Positions 1 through 5,248 of a DNA stretch of 5,407 nucleotides are shown piece by piece. Source of the DNA: Acidobacteriaceae bacterium (GTDB lineage: Bacteria; Acidobacteriota; Terriglobia; Terriglobales; Acidobacteriaceae). A program made the position numbers and the translations under genes. The DNA lies in assembly GCA_003162495.1 (NCBI GenBank), contig PMOF01000176.1, positions 1 through 5,407 of the forward strand, given 5' to 3'. Within the stretch, counting starts at the first letter, position 1, and the number at the start of each line of letters is the position of its first letter. The notes below the pieces were generated by a model. That model saw only the letters and a program-made list of their open reading frames with translations, was not told where the DNA came from and did no database searches.

Positions 1-914
1 GGCTCGGCGACGCCGATGGCGTAGGCAAGCTGGACTTCGGCGCGATCGGCCAGACCGGCGGCCACGATGTTCTTGGCGATATAGCGGGCCACGTAGGCTC
101 CGGAGCGGTCAACCTTGGTCGGGTCTTTACCGGAAAAAGCGCCGCCGCCGTGACGACCCGCGCCGCCGTAACTGTCCACGATGATCTTGCGGCCGGTGAG
201 GCCGGTGTCTCCCATGGGGCCGCCGATGACGAAGCGCCCGGTGGGATTGATGTGGTACTTGGTGTGTTCGTCGAGCCACGCGGCGGGCAGCACGGCCTGG
301 ATGACGTGCTTGAGGATGTCGGCGTGCAGGTCTTCGTTGGAGACCGTCTCGGCATGCTGGCTGGAGATGACGACGGCGTCGATGCGCGCGGGCTTGCCGT
401 TTTCGTCGTACTCGACAGTGACCTGGCTCTTGCCGTCGGGGCGCAGGTAGGGGAGCTTGCCGTTCTTGCGCACTTCGGTAAGACGCCGAGTGAGCTTGTG
501 GGCCAGCGAGATGGGAGCGGGCATCAGCTCCGGAGTTTCGTTGGAGGCGTAGCCGAACATCATGCCCTGATCGCCTGCGCCGCCGGTGTCCACGCCCTGG
601 GCGATATCGCCGGACTGCTTGTTGATGGTGGAGATCACCGCGCAGGTGTTGGAATCGAAACCGTAGAGGGCATTGTCATAACCGATGGAGGCCACGACGC
701 CGCGCACCAGACTCTGAAAATCGACGTAAGCTTTGGTTGTGATTTCGCCGGCGATAACGACCAGACCGGTGGCGGTGAGGGTTTCGGCGGCAACGCGGCT
801 GTAAGGGTCCTGTTCCAGGCATGCGTCGAGAATGGCGTCGGAGACCTGGTCCGCAATTTTGTCGGGATGGCCTTCGGTAACGGACTCAGAGGTAAACAAA
901 AAACGATCGCTCAA
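1..914 (-). CDS. metK: S-adenosylmethionine synthetase (MetK), N-terminal ~304 codons, cut by the left window edge
   Basis: Cytoplasmic enzyme making S-adenosylmethionine from ATP and methionine, the main methyl donor. The reverse strand encodes the family opening [16 protein letters not shown]; its GHPDK at residues 15-19 carries the ATP-binding His and Asp. The GAGDQG signature is at about 112-117, and the glycine-rich loop [16 protein letters not shown] at about 256-271 is the second family signature. All the expected motifs seen so far are intact. The family is about 390 residues, so roughly 90 C-terminal residues lie beyond the window. I chose TTG at 914-912 as the start because GGGGAGGA lies about 9 nt upstream and the protein then begins [11 protein letters not shown], like relatives. 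An in-frame ATG at 932-930 would add six residues (MGRNPK) but has no ribosome site before it. The gene lies downstream of the RodZ-like gene on the same strand, about 240 nt away, and probably has its own promoter. Identity is very sure; the start is less so. Confidence 0.96.
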   Translation of the reverse strand, partial: MSDRFLFTSESVTEGHPDKIADQVSDAILDACLEQDPYSRVAAETLTATGLVVIAGEITTKAYVDFQSLVRGVVASIGYDNALYGFDSNTCAVISTINKQSGDIAQGVDTGGAGDQGMMFGYASNETPELMPAPISLAHKLTRRLTEVRKNGKLPYLRPDGKSQVTVEYDENGKPARIDAVVISSQHAETVSNEDLHADILKHVIQAVLPAAWLDEHTKYHINPTGRFVIGGPMGDTGLTGRKIIVDSYGGAGRHGGGAFSGKDPTKVDRSGAYVARYIAKNIVAAGLADRAEVQLAYAIGVAE

Positions 915-916
915 CT

Positions 917-929
917 TCGGGTTCCTCCC
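917..929 (-). promoter_or_regulatory. Ribosome binding site deciding the TTG start of metK
   Basis: On the minus strand GGGGAGGA precedes the TTG at 914 by about 9 nt, a strong Shine-Dalgarno match. The alternative ATG at 932 overlaps the left side of this purine run and has only AATCCCTTCA before it. A UCCC just upstream (about 938-935) could pair with GGGA inside this site, so its access might be modulated; that last point is inference only. Confidence 0.6.
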
Positions 930-949
930 CATTGAAGGGATTTTGATTT

Positions 950-987
950 GCAGCCTGCGCGGTGGCTGCGCTTGATTTTGGAAGCGC
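950..987 (-). promoter_or_regulatory. Two adjacent, slightly overlapping hairpins in the metK 5' leader
   Basis: Read on the minus strand, GCGCTT (987-982) and AAGCGC (973-968) form a 6-bp stem with an A-rich 8-nt loop. GCAGCC (969-964) and GGCTGC (955-950) form a second 6-bp stem with an 8-nt loop. The two stems share bases 968-969, so they cannot both form fully. They lie about 20-70 nt before the metK start. No T run follows, so they are not a plain terminator. They do not match the SAM or SAH riboswitch consensus sequences I know. A regulatory role is inference; GC-rich DNA gives such stems by chance fairly often. Confidence 0.3.
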
Positions 988-1039
988 GGACGGATCAGGA
1001 GCACGGACTGCACCGGCAGGCGAAGGCCGTGGGCGCATT

Positions 1040-1045
1040 CTTATA
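1040..1045 (-). promoter_or_regulatory. Candidate -10 box for metK
   Basis: TATAAG on the minus strand (CTTATA on the plus strand) lies in a short AT-rich island within GC-rich DNA. It would start a leader of about 100-120 nt before metK. No good -35 box is found 16-18 nt upstream (CCGGCC stands there), so the call is weak. Confidence 0.3.
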
Positions 1046-1071
1046 TGGTAATTGCGGCGGGTGGCCGGAGA

Positions 1072-1101
1072 CAAAGACTCGCAGCGAACGGGGAGTCTTT
1101 G
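1072..1101 (-). terminator. Perfect 9-bp hairpin between the RodZ-like gene and metK
   Basis: CAAAGACTC (1072-1080) and GAGTCTTTG (1093-1101) are perfect inverted repeats around a 12-nt loop. The structure begins about 53 nt after the stop of the RodZ-like gene and lies upstream of the candidate metK -10 box, which fits the end of the upstream transcript. On the minus strand it is followed by TCTCC, not a T tract, so it is not a classical intrinsic terminator. It could equally be a 3' stabilising stem or a protein site. Confidence 0.4.
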
Positions 1102-1154
1102 GCATTCAAATGCGGCCTCGGTGCGGTGAGCGGCGGGGCGGCAACGGGCTGGCT

Positions 1155-1682
1155 TTAGTGGTGGAACCATGAAGAGAGGTGAGACACCAGAGGGCGCATG
1201 GAGGAAACGGCGGCGCGGACTGGAACGTGGTGCGCTGCATGAAAGGGCAAAAAGTTGGGCCACCAGCCGGCGCGAAGGCCGAGATAGCGCAGGGTAAGAA
1301 ACCCTGCCGCGACCACGACGAGCAGCAACACATATGCGCCCAGCCAGCGCAGGCGCTCCTCAGCCGCGTTGTGGCGCAGGATGCGCGCTCGGCCCACGTT
1401 GGACGCGAAGGCAGTCCAATTGGGCTCTTCGTCGGCCACCAGGCCGGAGGCGCTATAAGCCGCAAGAAAACGTTCGGTCCAGACCTGCGGGTCAAGGCCC
1501 ATAGCTGCCGCGTATCCGCGCACGATACCTTTGTTCAGAATGCCGCCGGGAAGCAGGCGAAATCGATCCTGCTCCAGCGCAAGCAGATGGCTCAGGCTGA
1601 TCTTGGTAATCGCGTTGATGTTCTCCAGCTTAAGGCCGCGGGACAGCCGCTCCCTCCGCAGGTCTTCTCCGAAGCTTCTCAT
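1155..1682 (-). CDS. RodZ-like membrane protein with N-terminal helix-turn-helix
   Basis: A 175-residue protein. Residues about 4-70 match the RodZ N-terminal HTH_25 domain: FGEDLRRERLSRGLKLENI, then a TKIS.SHLLALEQDRF stretch, then LPGGILNKGIVRGYAAAMGLD. After a linker with a basic AEERLRW patch, one membrane helix spans about 113-134. About 40 residues follow outside, rich in H, W and P. In known RodZ proteins this domain binds MreB inside the cell and the helix links it to wall elongation. Here the outer part is far too short for the usual C-terminal beta domain, so calling it true RodZ would go too far. The ATG at 1682 has AAGG 5 nt before it, and the promoter at 1729-1757 lies just upstream. 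The gene is alone in its transcript or loosely linked to metK. A helix-turn-helix membrane regulator is the main alternative. Confidence 0.85.
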   Translation of the reverse strand: MRSFGEDLRRERLSRGLKLENINAITKISLSHLLALEQDRFRLLPGGILNKGIVRGYAAAMGLDPQVWTERFLAAYSASGLVADEEPNWTAFASNVGRARILRHNAAEERLRWLGAYVLLLVVVAAGFLTLRYLGLRAGWWPNFLPFHAAHHVPVRAAVSSMRPLVSHLSSWFHH

Positions 1683-1728
1683 TAGCGCCTTGAAAACAGG
1701 TATAAAACCCTAAGGATTTCCCCATTTC

Positions 1729-1757
1729 ACAATAAACCGTGTTTTGATTCGAGTCAA
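1729..1757 (-). promoter_or_regulatory. Sigma70-type promoter of the RodZ-like gene
   Basis: Read on the minus strand, TTGACT (1757-1752) and TATTGT (1734-1729) are separated by exactly 17 nt. Transcription would start near 1722, giving a leader of about 40 nt before the ATG at 1682. The spacing and the -35 match are good and the -10 is fair. A near-palindrome overlaps the -35 box, which suggests control by a repressor or activator. Confidence 0.55.
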
Positions 1758-1758
1758 A
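1743..1758. promoter_or_regulatory. 16-bp near-palindrome overlapping the -35 box (possible operator)
   Basis: TTTGATTCGAGTCAAA is symmetric at seven of eight base pairs, with only the pair at 1748/1753 mismatched. It covers the -35 hexamer of the promoter reading left. A symmetric site of this size at this position is typical of a dimeric regulator. No regulator can be named from sequence alone. Confidence 0.35.
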
Positions 1759-1849
1759 GGGATATATCGGATTTTTCTATCTTTTCATCAATCCGGAGAT
1801 GCCGAACCGCGGTTTCGACTATTTAACAATTATTGACTCCATCCCGGAA

Positions 1850-1877
1850 GTCACCAAGGGGGCGGGTGACGATTTTT
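1850..1877 (+). terminator. Hairpin plus T5 in the permease upstream region (terminator or attenuator-like)
   Basis: GTCACC (1850-1855) and GGTGAC (1865-1870) form a perfect 6-bp stem with a 9-nt loop, followed by GA and then five T. The shape is that of a short intrinsic terminator on the plus strand. No plus-strand gene is seen to its left in this window, so it would end a short leader or small RNA, or act as an attenuator before the permease. The stem is short, so chance is possible. Confidence 0.35.
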
Positions 1878-2002
1878 CGAGGGCGGATCAGCGACCGCAG
1901 GGCCGGCTCCAGAGGGGGCGGCGCCACCGCTCAATGCTGATACCCTGAAGGCGAGGGCGCTGTGCCGCATGTGCACTCTGGTCTCCGGAGCCAAGCTCAA
2001 AA

Positions 2003-3106
2003 ATGAATAAGCTCATCTTTGCCAATCTTCTGCACCGGCCGTTGCGGTCGATCATCAGCGTGCTGGCGGTAGCCATTGAAGTGGTCATGATTCTTTCCAT
2101 CGTGGGCATTTTCATGGGCATGCTGAATGACCAGAAGCAGCGCACCAACGGCATTGGCGCGGACCTGGTGGTGAGCCCTTCGAACGCCAGCTTTATGAAC
2201 GGTGTGAGCGGCGCGCCCATGTCTGTGAAGCTGGCTGGCTTCCTGCGCGGTTTGCCCCATGTAGCGGTGGCTGCGCCGGTGATGACCAACTTTTCGATGA
2301 CCAACTCGCTCGAAATTCTCTATGGGATCGACTACACGAGTTACGACGCGCTCAAGCCTTTCAGGTTCCTTTCCGGCGGCCGGTTTCAGGGTCCTTACGA
2401 TGTGATTGTGGACGACATCTGGGCGCGCACCGGCAAAGGCCATCACGTGGGAGAGACGGCCACGGTTCTCAACCGCACTTTCCGCATTTGCGGCATCGTA
2501 GAGAACGGCAAAGGCGGTCGGAGGCTGATTCCCATTGACACTATGGGCGCTCTGACCGGTTCGGAAGGCAAAGCGAGCGTCATTTACCTCAAGAGCGACA
2601 GTCCAGCCAACGAGAAAGCGATCGAGCAGGAGATCGAATCGACCAAAGGGCTGCAGGACTACCGAGTGCAGTCGATGGCAGACATCATCGCGCTCTACAC
2701 GCCGTCGCGCTTTCCCGGCTTCGATATTGCGCTCCGGGTGGTGATCTCGATCGCCGTGATCGTGGGCTTCCTGGTGATCTTTCAAACCATGTATACGGCG
2801 GTGCTGGAGCGGACGCGGGAGATCGGCATTCTGAAGTCGATGGGCGCGTCCAAGCCGACCATTGTGGGCGTGGTGCTGCGCGAGTGCGCGGTGCTGGCCG
2901 TGGTGGGCGTGCTGGTGGGCATTGCGGGCACGTACGGCGTTCGGGAGCTGCTGTCGCTGCGGTTTCCGTCGTTCAGCTTCGAGCTGACCAAACTCTGGAT
3001 CGTGCGCGGTGCGTGCATCGCGTTTGCGGGCGCGCTGTGCGGAGCGGTTTATCCCAGCTGGATGGCGGCGCGGAAGGACCCGATCGACGCGCTGGCGTAC
3101 GAATAG
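2003..3106 (+). CDS. ABC transporter permease, MacB/FtsX family (LolC/DevC-like topology)
   Basis: A 367-residue inner-membrane permease with four membrane helices. A first helix at about 16-41 follows a short basic N-terminus. A large periplasmic domain of the MacB_PCD type spans about 42-235 and includes GADLVVSPS near 53. Three C-terminal helices follow, at about 242-263, 291-311 and 333-351. The cytoplasmic ERTREIGILKSMGAS segment (269-283) is the hallmark of the FtsX domain and is thought to contact the ATPase. The C-terminus, PSWMAARKDPIDALAYE, is also classical. Relatives move lipoproteins, peptides or lipids by mechanical coupling across the envelope and need an ATP-binding subunit, often with a fusion protein. 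Neither is encoded beside it here, so the partners must lie elsewhere. The ATG at 2003 has GGAG 12 nt upstream, a weak, distant site. The substrate cannot be read from the sequence. Confidence 0.93.
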   Translation: MNKLIFANLLHRPLRSIISVLAVAIEVVMILSIVGIFMGMLNDQKQRTNGIGADLVVSPSNASFMNGVSGAPMSVKLAGFLRGLPHVAVAAPVMTNFSMTNSLEILYGIDYTSYDALKPFRFLSGGRFQGPYDVIVDDIWARTGKGHHVGETATVLNRTFRICGIVENGKGGRRLIPIDTMGALTGSEGKASVIYLKSDSPANEKAIEQEIESTKGLQDYRVQSMADIIALYTPSRFPGFDIALRVVISIAVIVGFLVIFQTMYTAVLERTREIGILKSMGASKPTIVGVVLRECAVLAVVGVLVGIAGTYGVRELLSLRFPSFSFELTKLWIVRGACIAFAGALCGAVYPSWMAARKDPIDALAYE

Positions 3107-3137
3107 GTACTGCCAAAGTCAGGTCTGGATCCTTCCG

Positions 3138-3416
3138 CTATTGCCTTGCTGTGCCGCCGAATGTTGACATCTTGTACCAGAAATCTGCGCCTGGATACCC
3201 AGCGACCTCTTTCGTTGCCACGACCCAACACGATCCAGGACGAGCTAGTTCCACCGTGGCATGAAAGGAGCCATGGGTATCTGTTTTATAGAATTGTGTG
3301 GCCTTTTGGTTTAGCGCTTGTCTATGCTCCTCGAAACTAACCAATGCCCCCGTGACAGGTTTGCCGTCCTCATCTATCACCCTCCCGTCGAGGCCTGCTT
3401 GGCATTGTCCAAGCAA
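3138..3416 (-). CDS. Small carboxypeptidase-regulatory-like domain protein, probably with a broken signal peptide
   Basis: This frame encodes 92 residues from a TTG at 3416. Residues about 9-73 read as one complete carboxypeptidase-regulatory-like (CnaB/transthyretin-like) beta-sandwich. It begins GLDGRVIDEDGKPVTGALVSF, has the turn TDTHGSFHATVEL at 45-57, and ends in WVVATKEVAGYP. Such domains are usually secreted and are very common in Acidobacteriota. The frame continues upstream into a hydrophobic SILGSLLAV, then TAA at 3422-3420, then WLLGQCQA, so a signal peptide seems split by a stop. No ribosome site precedes the TTG. After the domain only about 19 residues remain before the TAG. GC is about 50% against 62-73% in neighbouring genes. 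It converges on the permease with 31 nt between stops. It could be a decaying gene, a recently acquired fragment, or a working short cytoplasmic form. The domain call is good; function is unknown. Confidence 0.6.
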   Translation of the reverse strand: MLGQCQAGLDGRVIDEDGKPVTGALVSFEEHRQALNQKATQFYKTDTHGSFHATVELARPGSCWVVATKEVAGYPGADFWYKMSTFGGTARQ

Positions 3417-3459
3417 CCATTACACAGCGAGCAAGCTTCCAAGGATACTTCTTTGACAA
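3417..3459 (-). pseudogene. Remnant of a signal-peptide coding region, interrupted by TAA
   Basis: Upstream of the small domain gene, the same frame reads SILGSLLAV, stop, WLLGQCQA|GLDG. This looks like the hydrophobic core and cleavage region of a secretion signal with one nonsense codon at 3422-3420. The neighbouring frame from TTG 3459 reads LSKKYPWKLARCVMVAW, a fair n-region plus hydrophobic core. It would join the domain frame as VAWLGQCQAG if one copy of a CTTGG tandem pair had been lost. Either a point mutation or a small deletion would explain the break. No start codon with a ribosome site is seen in either frame. Confidence 0.4.
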
Positions 3460-3498
3460 AAGTTGGCTGCGGGATGACCGCGTGCGCTGGAATCGACG

Positions 3499-3525
3499 TT
3501 GGAGCGCGACGGGCAAAGGTATACT
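3499..3525 (+). promoter_or_regulatory. Candidate promoter for the glycosyltransferase gene
   Basis: TTGGAG (3499-3504) and TATACT (3520-3525) are separated by 15 nt, which is short, but the -10 matches five of six bases. The start would fall near 3532, about 53 nt before the ATG at 3585. The central GTATAC is its own reverse complement, so it could also serve as a -10 on the minus strand toward the small domain gene. Confidence 0.35.
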
Positions 3526-3584
3526 CGGGGCATCCTTCCTGCGCGCAATTTGTGAAATTTGCTTTCTACGGGGAAACGACGGCG

Positions 3585-5180
3585 ATGATGTCGCGGAAAC
3601 GCTGGCTCTATGCGATGTGGCTGGTTCTGATCGGCGGATTCGCGGCGCTGCATGCGCTGCACCTGAGAGCCGACTTTCCCAACCACACTCCGTGGTTCGG
3701 GGACTGGGCCAAATATACCGATGAGGGTTGGTATGGGAATGCGGCGGTTCGCGCGCACCTGTTCGGCAACTGGTATTTGCCGGGGGATTTCAACCCTGCG
3801 CCTGCGGTGCCGGTGTGGCCGTTTCTGGAGTGGGTGCTGTTCTTTTTTACCGGGGTCACGGTGCAGGCGGCGCGGGGGCTTGCGGTCGCGTTCTTCTTTG
3901 CCAATCTGCTGTTGAGCTATCTGTTGCTGAGAGTGAGCGGACCGCGCTGGGCGGGATTGCTGGCCGTGACGCTGATGGCGACCAGCCCGTTCCTTTATTG
4001 CTTCAGCCGGCTGGCAATTCTGGAGCCGATGCTGATCGCGTTTACGCTGGGCGCGCTGAACCTGGCGGTGAGACTGCCGCAGATGCGGCGGCCAGTGCGG
4101 GCTTCGGTGGGGATCGGCCTGCTGTTTACGCTGATGATGCTTACCAAGACGACGGCGGTTTTTCTGCTTCCGGCGCTGGGCTGGGCGGTGGTGCTGCCGC
4201 TGTGGCAGAAGCGGAGGCTTGCGCTGCGCTGTTCGCTGGCCGCGGCAGGCGCGTTTGCGGTGAGCTTTGGAGCGTGGATGGCGGTGGTCGCCGGCTCTAG
4301 TTTGCTTCGCGACTACAAGTACCTCTTCGTGGTGAACAAATACATCAAGCCGCCGGAGTTCTACTGGCCGGTTGTAAGCCTGTGGTGGTCCTTTCATGGG
4401 GGACTGTGGGTGGACCACATCCTGATTCCGCTGGCTGGGCTGGTGTTGGCGGGCGCGGCGGTGGCGGGACTGATGCGGAGCCAGGACTGGGGCCGCAAGT
4501 TGCTGCTGGACCCGGTCTTTGGCGCGTCGGTGTGGGCCGTGGCGGGCTACATCCTTTTCATGACCTACCAAAACCATCCGCAGCCTCGCTATTTTGCGGT
4601 GGTGGCTTTTTTCTGCTTCATCGTGGTGGCGCGAGGAGCAGGGGTGTTGCTGGAGCAGGCGGAGACGGGAAAAGCGATGTGGACGCGGCGTGCCGGGTGG
4701 GCGGTGTTGGCGGTGGCCGCACTGGCGGCGGGCATCAATGGAGTGCAGACGTGGGAGTATGCGCGCCATCCGGAGTACACGTTTGTGAACGCGGTGGAGG
4801 GGCTGACTCGCTATATCGATGCGCACCCGAACGGCAAGCGGCTGTTGCTCGCGACCAGCGGGGATGAGATCACGCTGCTCAGCCATTTGCCCACGATCTG
4901 CGACGACTTCGGGACCCAGGATCTGGCGGGCAAGCTTGCCGTCTATCAGCCGGGCTGGTTCGCGAGCTGGAACGATCTCGATCCCGGCACGCTCGATGAT
5001 CTGCATAGCCGCTACTCGCTTGAACAGGTAGCTAGTTTTCAGGCCTTCGACGATCCGGATCGCAACCTGCTGGTGCTTTTCAAGCTGCATCCGCTGCCCG
5101 GCGGGTTGATTCGCGACACCAGCGAGGAGAATTTGAAGAATCCGTTGCCCGGCGACACGATCGATATTCCGGTGGAGTAG
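3585..5180 (+). CDS. Polytopic GT-C glycosyltransferase, GT39/ArnT-like (PMT-type)
   Basis: A 531-residue inner-membrane protein, probably transferring a sugar from a polyprenyl-phosphate donor to a lipid, glycan or protein on the periplasmic face. A short basic start (MMSRKRW) leads into helix 1 at about 8-27. The first outer loop carries the acidic pair D46-E47 in YTDEGWYG, the expected GT-C catalytic/metal site. Further helices lie at about 97-116, 122-140, 144-163, 172-207, 214-234, 277-297, 312-328, 337-357 and 370-388. SRLAILEPM (141-149) and HPQPRYF (331-337) match GT39-type conserved positions. The last 140 residues are soluble. I chose ATG 3585 (or the next codon, 3588) because the hydrophobic helix starts right after it and GGGGA lies about 10-12 nt upstream. 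The frame is open back to 3318, but that stretch is not membrane-like and crosses the opposite-strand domain gene. Donor and acceptor cannot be told. No glycan cluster is visible around it. Confidence 0.87.
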   Translation: MMSRKRWLYAMWLVLIGGFAALHALHLRADFPNHTPWFGDWAKYTDEGWYGNAAVRAHLFGNWYLPGDFNPAPAVPVWPFLEWVLFFFTGVTVQAARGLAVAFFFANLLLSYLLLRVSGPRWAGLLAVTLMATSPFLYCFSRLAILEPMLIAFTLGALNLAVRLPQMRRPVRASVGIGLLFTLMMLTKTTAVFLLPALGWAVVLPLWQKRRLALRCSLAAAGAFAVSFGAWMAVVAGSSLLRDYKYLFVVNKYIKPPEFYWPVVSLWWSFHGGLWVDHILIPLAGLVLAGAAVAGLMRSQDWGRKLLLDPVFGASVWAVAGYILFMTYQNHPQPRYFAVVAFFCFIVVARGAGVLLEQAETGKAMWTRRAGWAVLAVAALAAGINGVQTWEYARHPEYTFVNAVEGLTRYIDAHPNGKRLLLATSGDEITLLSHLPTICDDFGTQDLAGKLAVYQPGWFASWNDLDPGTLDDLHSRYSLEQVASFQAFDDPDRNLLVLFKLHPLPGGLIRDTSEENLKNPLPGDTIDIPVE

Positions 5181-5198
5181 CGTCGCGGAGCGGGACGC

Positions 5199-5222
5199 AG
5201 CCCGACACTCCAATGTTGGGCT
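5199..5222. terminator. Hairpin between convergent gene ends
   Basis: AGCCCGACA (5199-5207) pairs with TGTTGGGCT (5214-5222) as a 9-bp stem with one G-U pair (perfect in RNA terms) and a 6-nt loop. It lies 18 nt after the glycosyltransferase stop and 26 nt beyond the stop of the facing barrel gene, the usual place of a shared two-way terminator. No T run follows on either strand, so intrinsic termination is uncertain. Confidence 0.5.
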
Positions 5223-5248
5223 CTCGACTGAGGCCGCCGCGGAAACGA

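Larger units (their letters stand above)
1683..2002. other. Divergent AT-rich spacer between the RodZ-like gene and the ABC permease
   Basis: This 320-bp stretch has no convincing gene. The left half (about 1690-1835) is clearly AT-richer than the flanks and holds the minus-strand promoter and palindrome described separately. The right half (about 1850-2002) is GC-rich, holds one hairpin with a T run, and ends in a weak ribosome site, GGAG at 1987-1990, 12 nt before the permease ATG. I found no good plus-strand -35/-10 pair for the permease. Only very short reading frames (about 25 codons) occur, with no recognisable content. Confidence 0.7.

Noticed and set aside
150..935. Long plus-strand open frame (261 codons) opposite metK
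   Set aside because: Antisense shadow of a strongly conserved metK frame; its product is low-complexity (G, V, D rich) with no family motif.
914..1154. Known SAM or SAH riboswitch upstream of metK
   Set aside because: Checked by eye for the SAM-I, SAM/SAH and SAH conserved cores as I remember them; none found. A covariance search would be decisive.
1106..1495. Alternative minus-strand frames inside the RodZ-like gene
   Set aside because: They overlap a frame with clear RodZ domain motifs and a membrane helix; their products look like out-of-frame translations.
1861..2002. Possible remnant of an ABC ATPase gene before the permease
   Set aside because: Read in all three plus frames; none shows an ABC signature, Walker motif or H-loop, and all stop quickly.
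3453..3458. Perfect TTGACA -35 hexamer on the plus strand
   Set aside because: No TATAAT-like box 16-18 nt downstream (GACCGC stands there).
3318..3584. Upstream in-frame extension of the glycosyltransferase to 3318
   Set aside because: Crosses the opposite-strand domain gene, has different composition, no membrane character, and no relation to GT-C N-termini. The helix begins right after ATG 3585.
3420..5213. 597-codon minus-strand open frame opposite the glycosyltransferase
   Set aside because: Open only because of high GC in the true gene; its product is rich in R, H and Q with no domain. Only its last residues (SILGSLLAV) are of interest, as a signal-peptide remnant.
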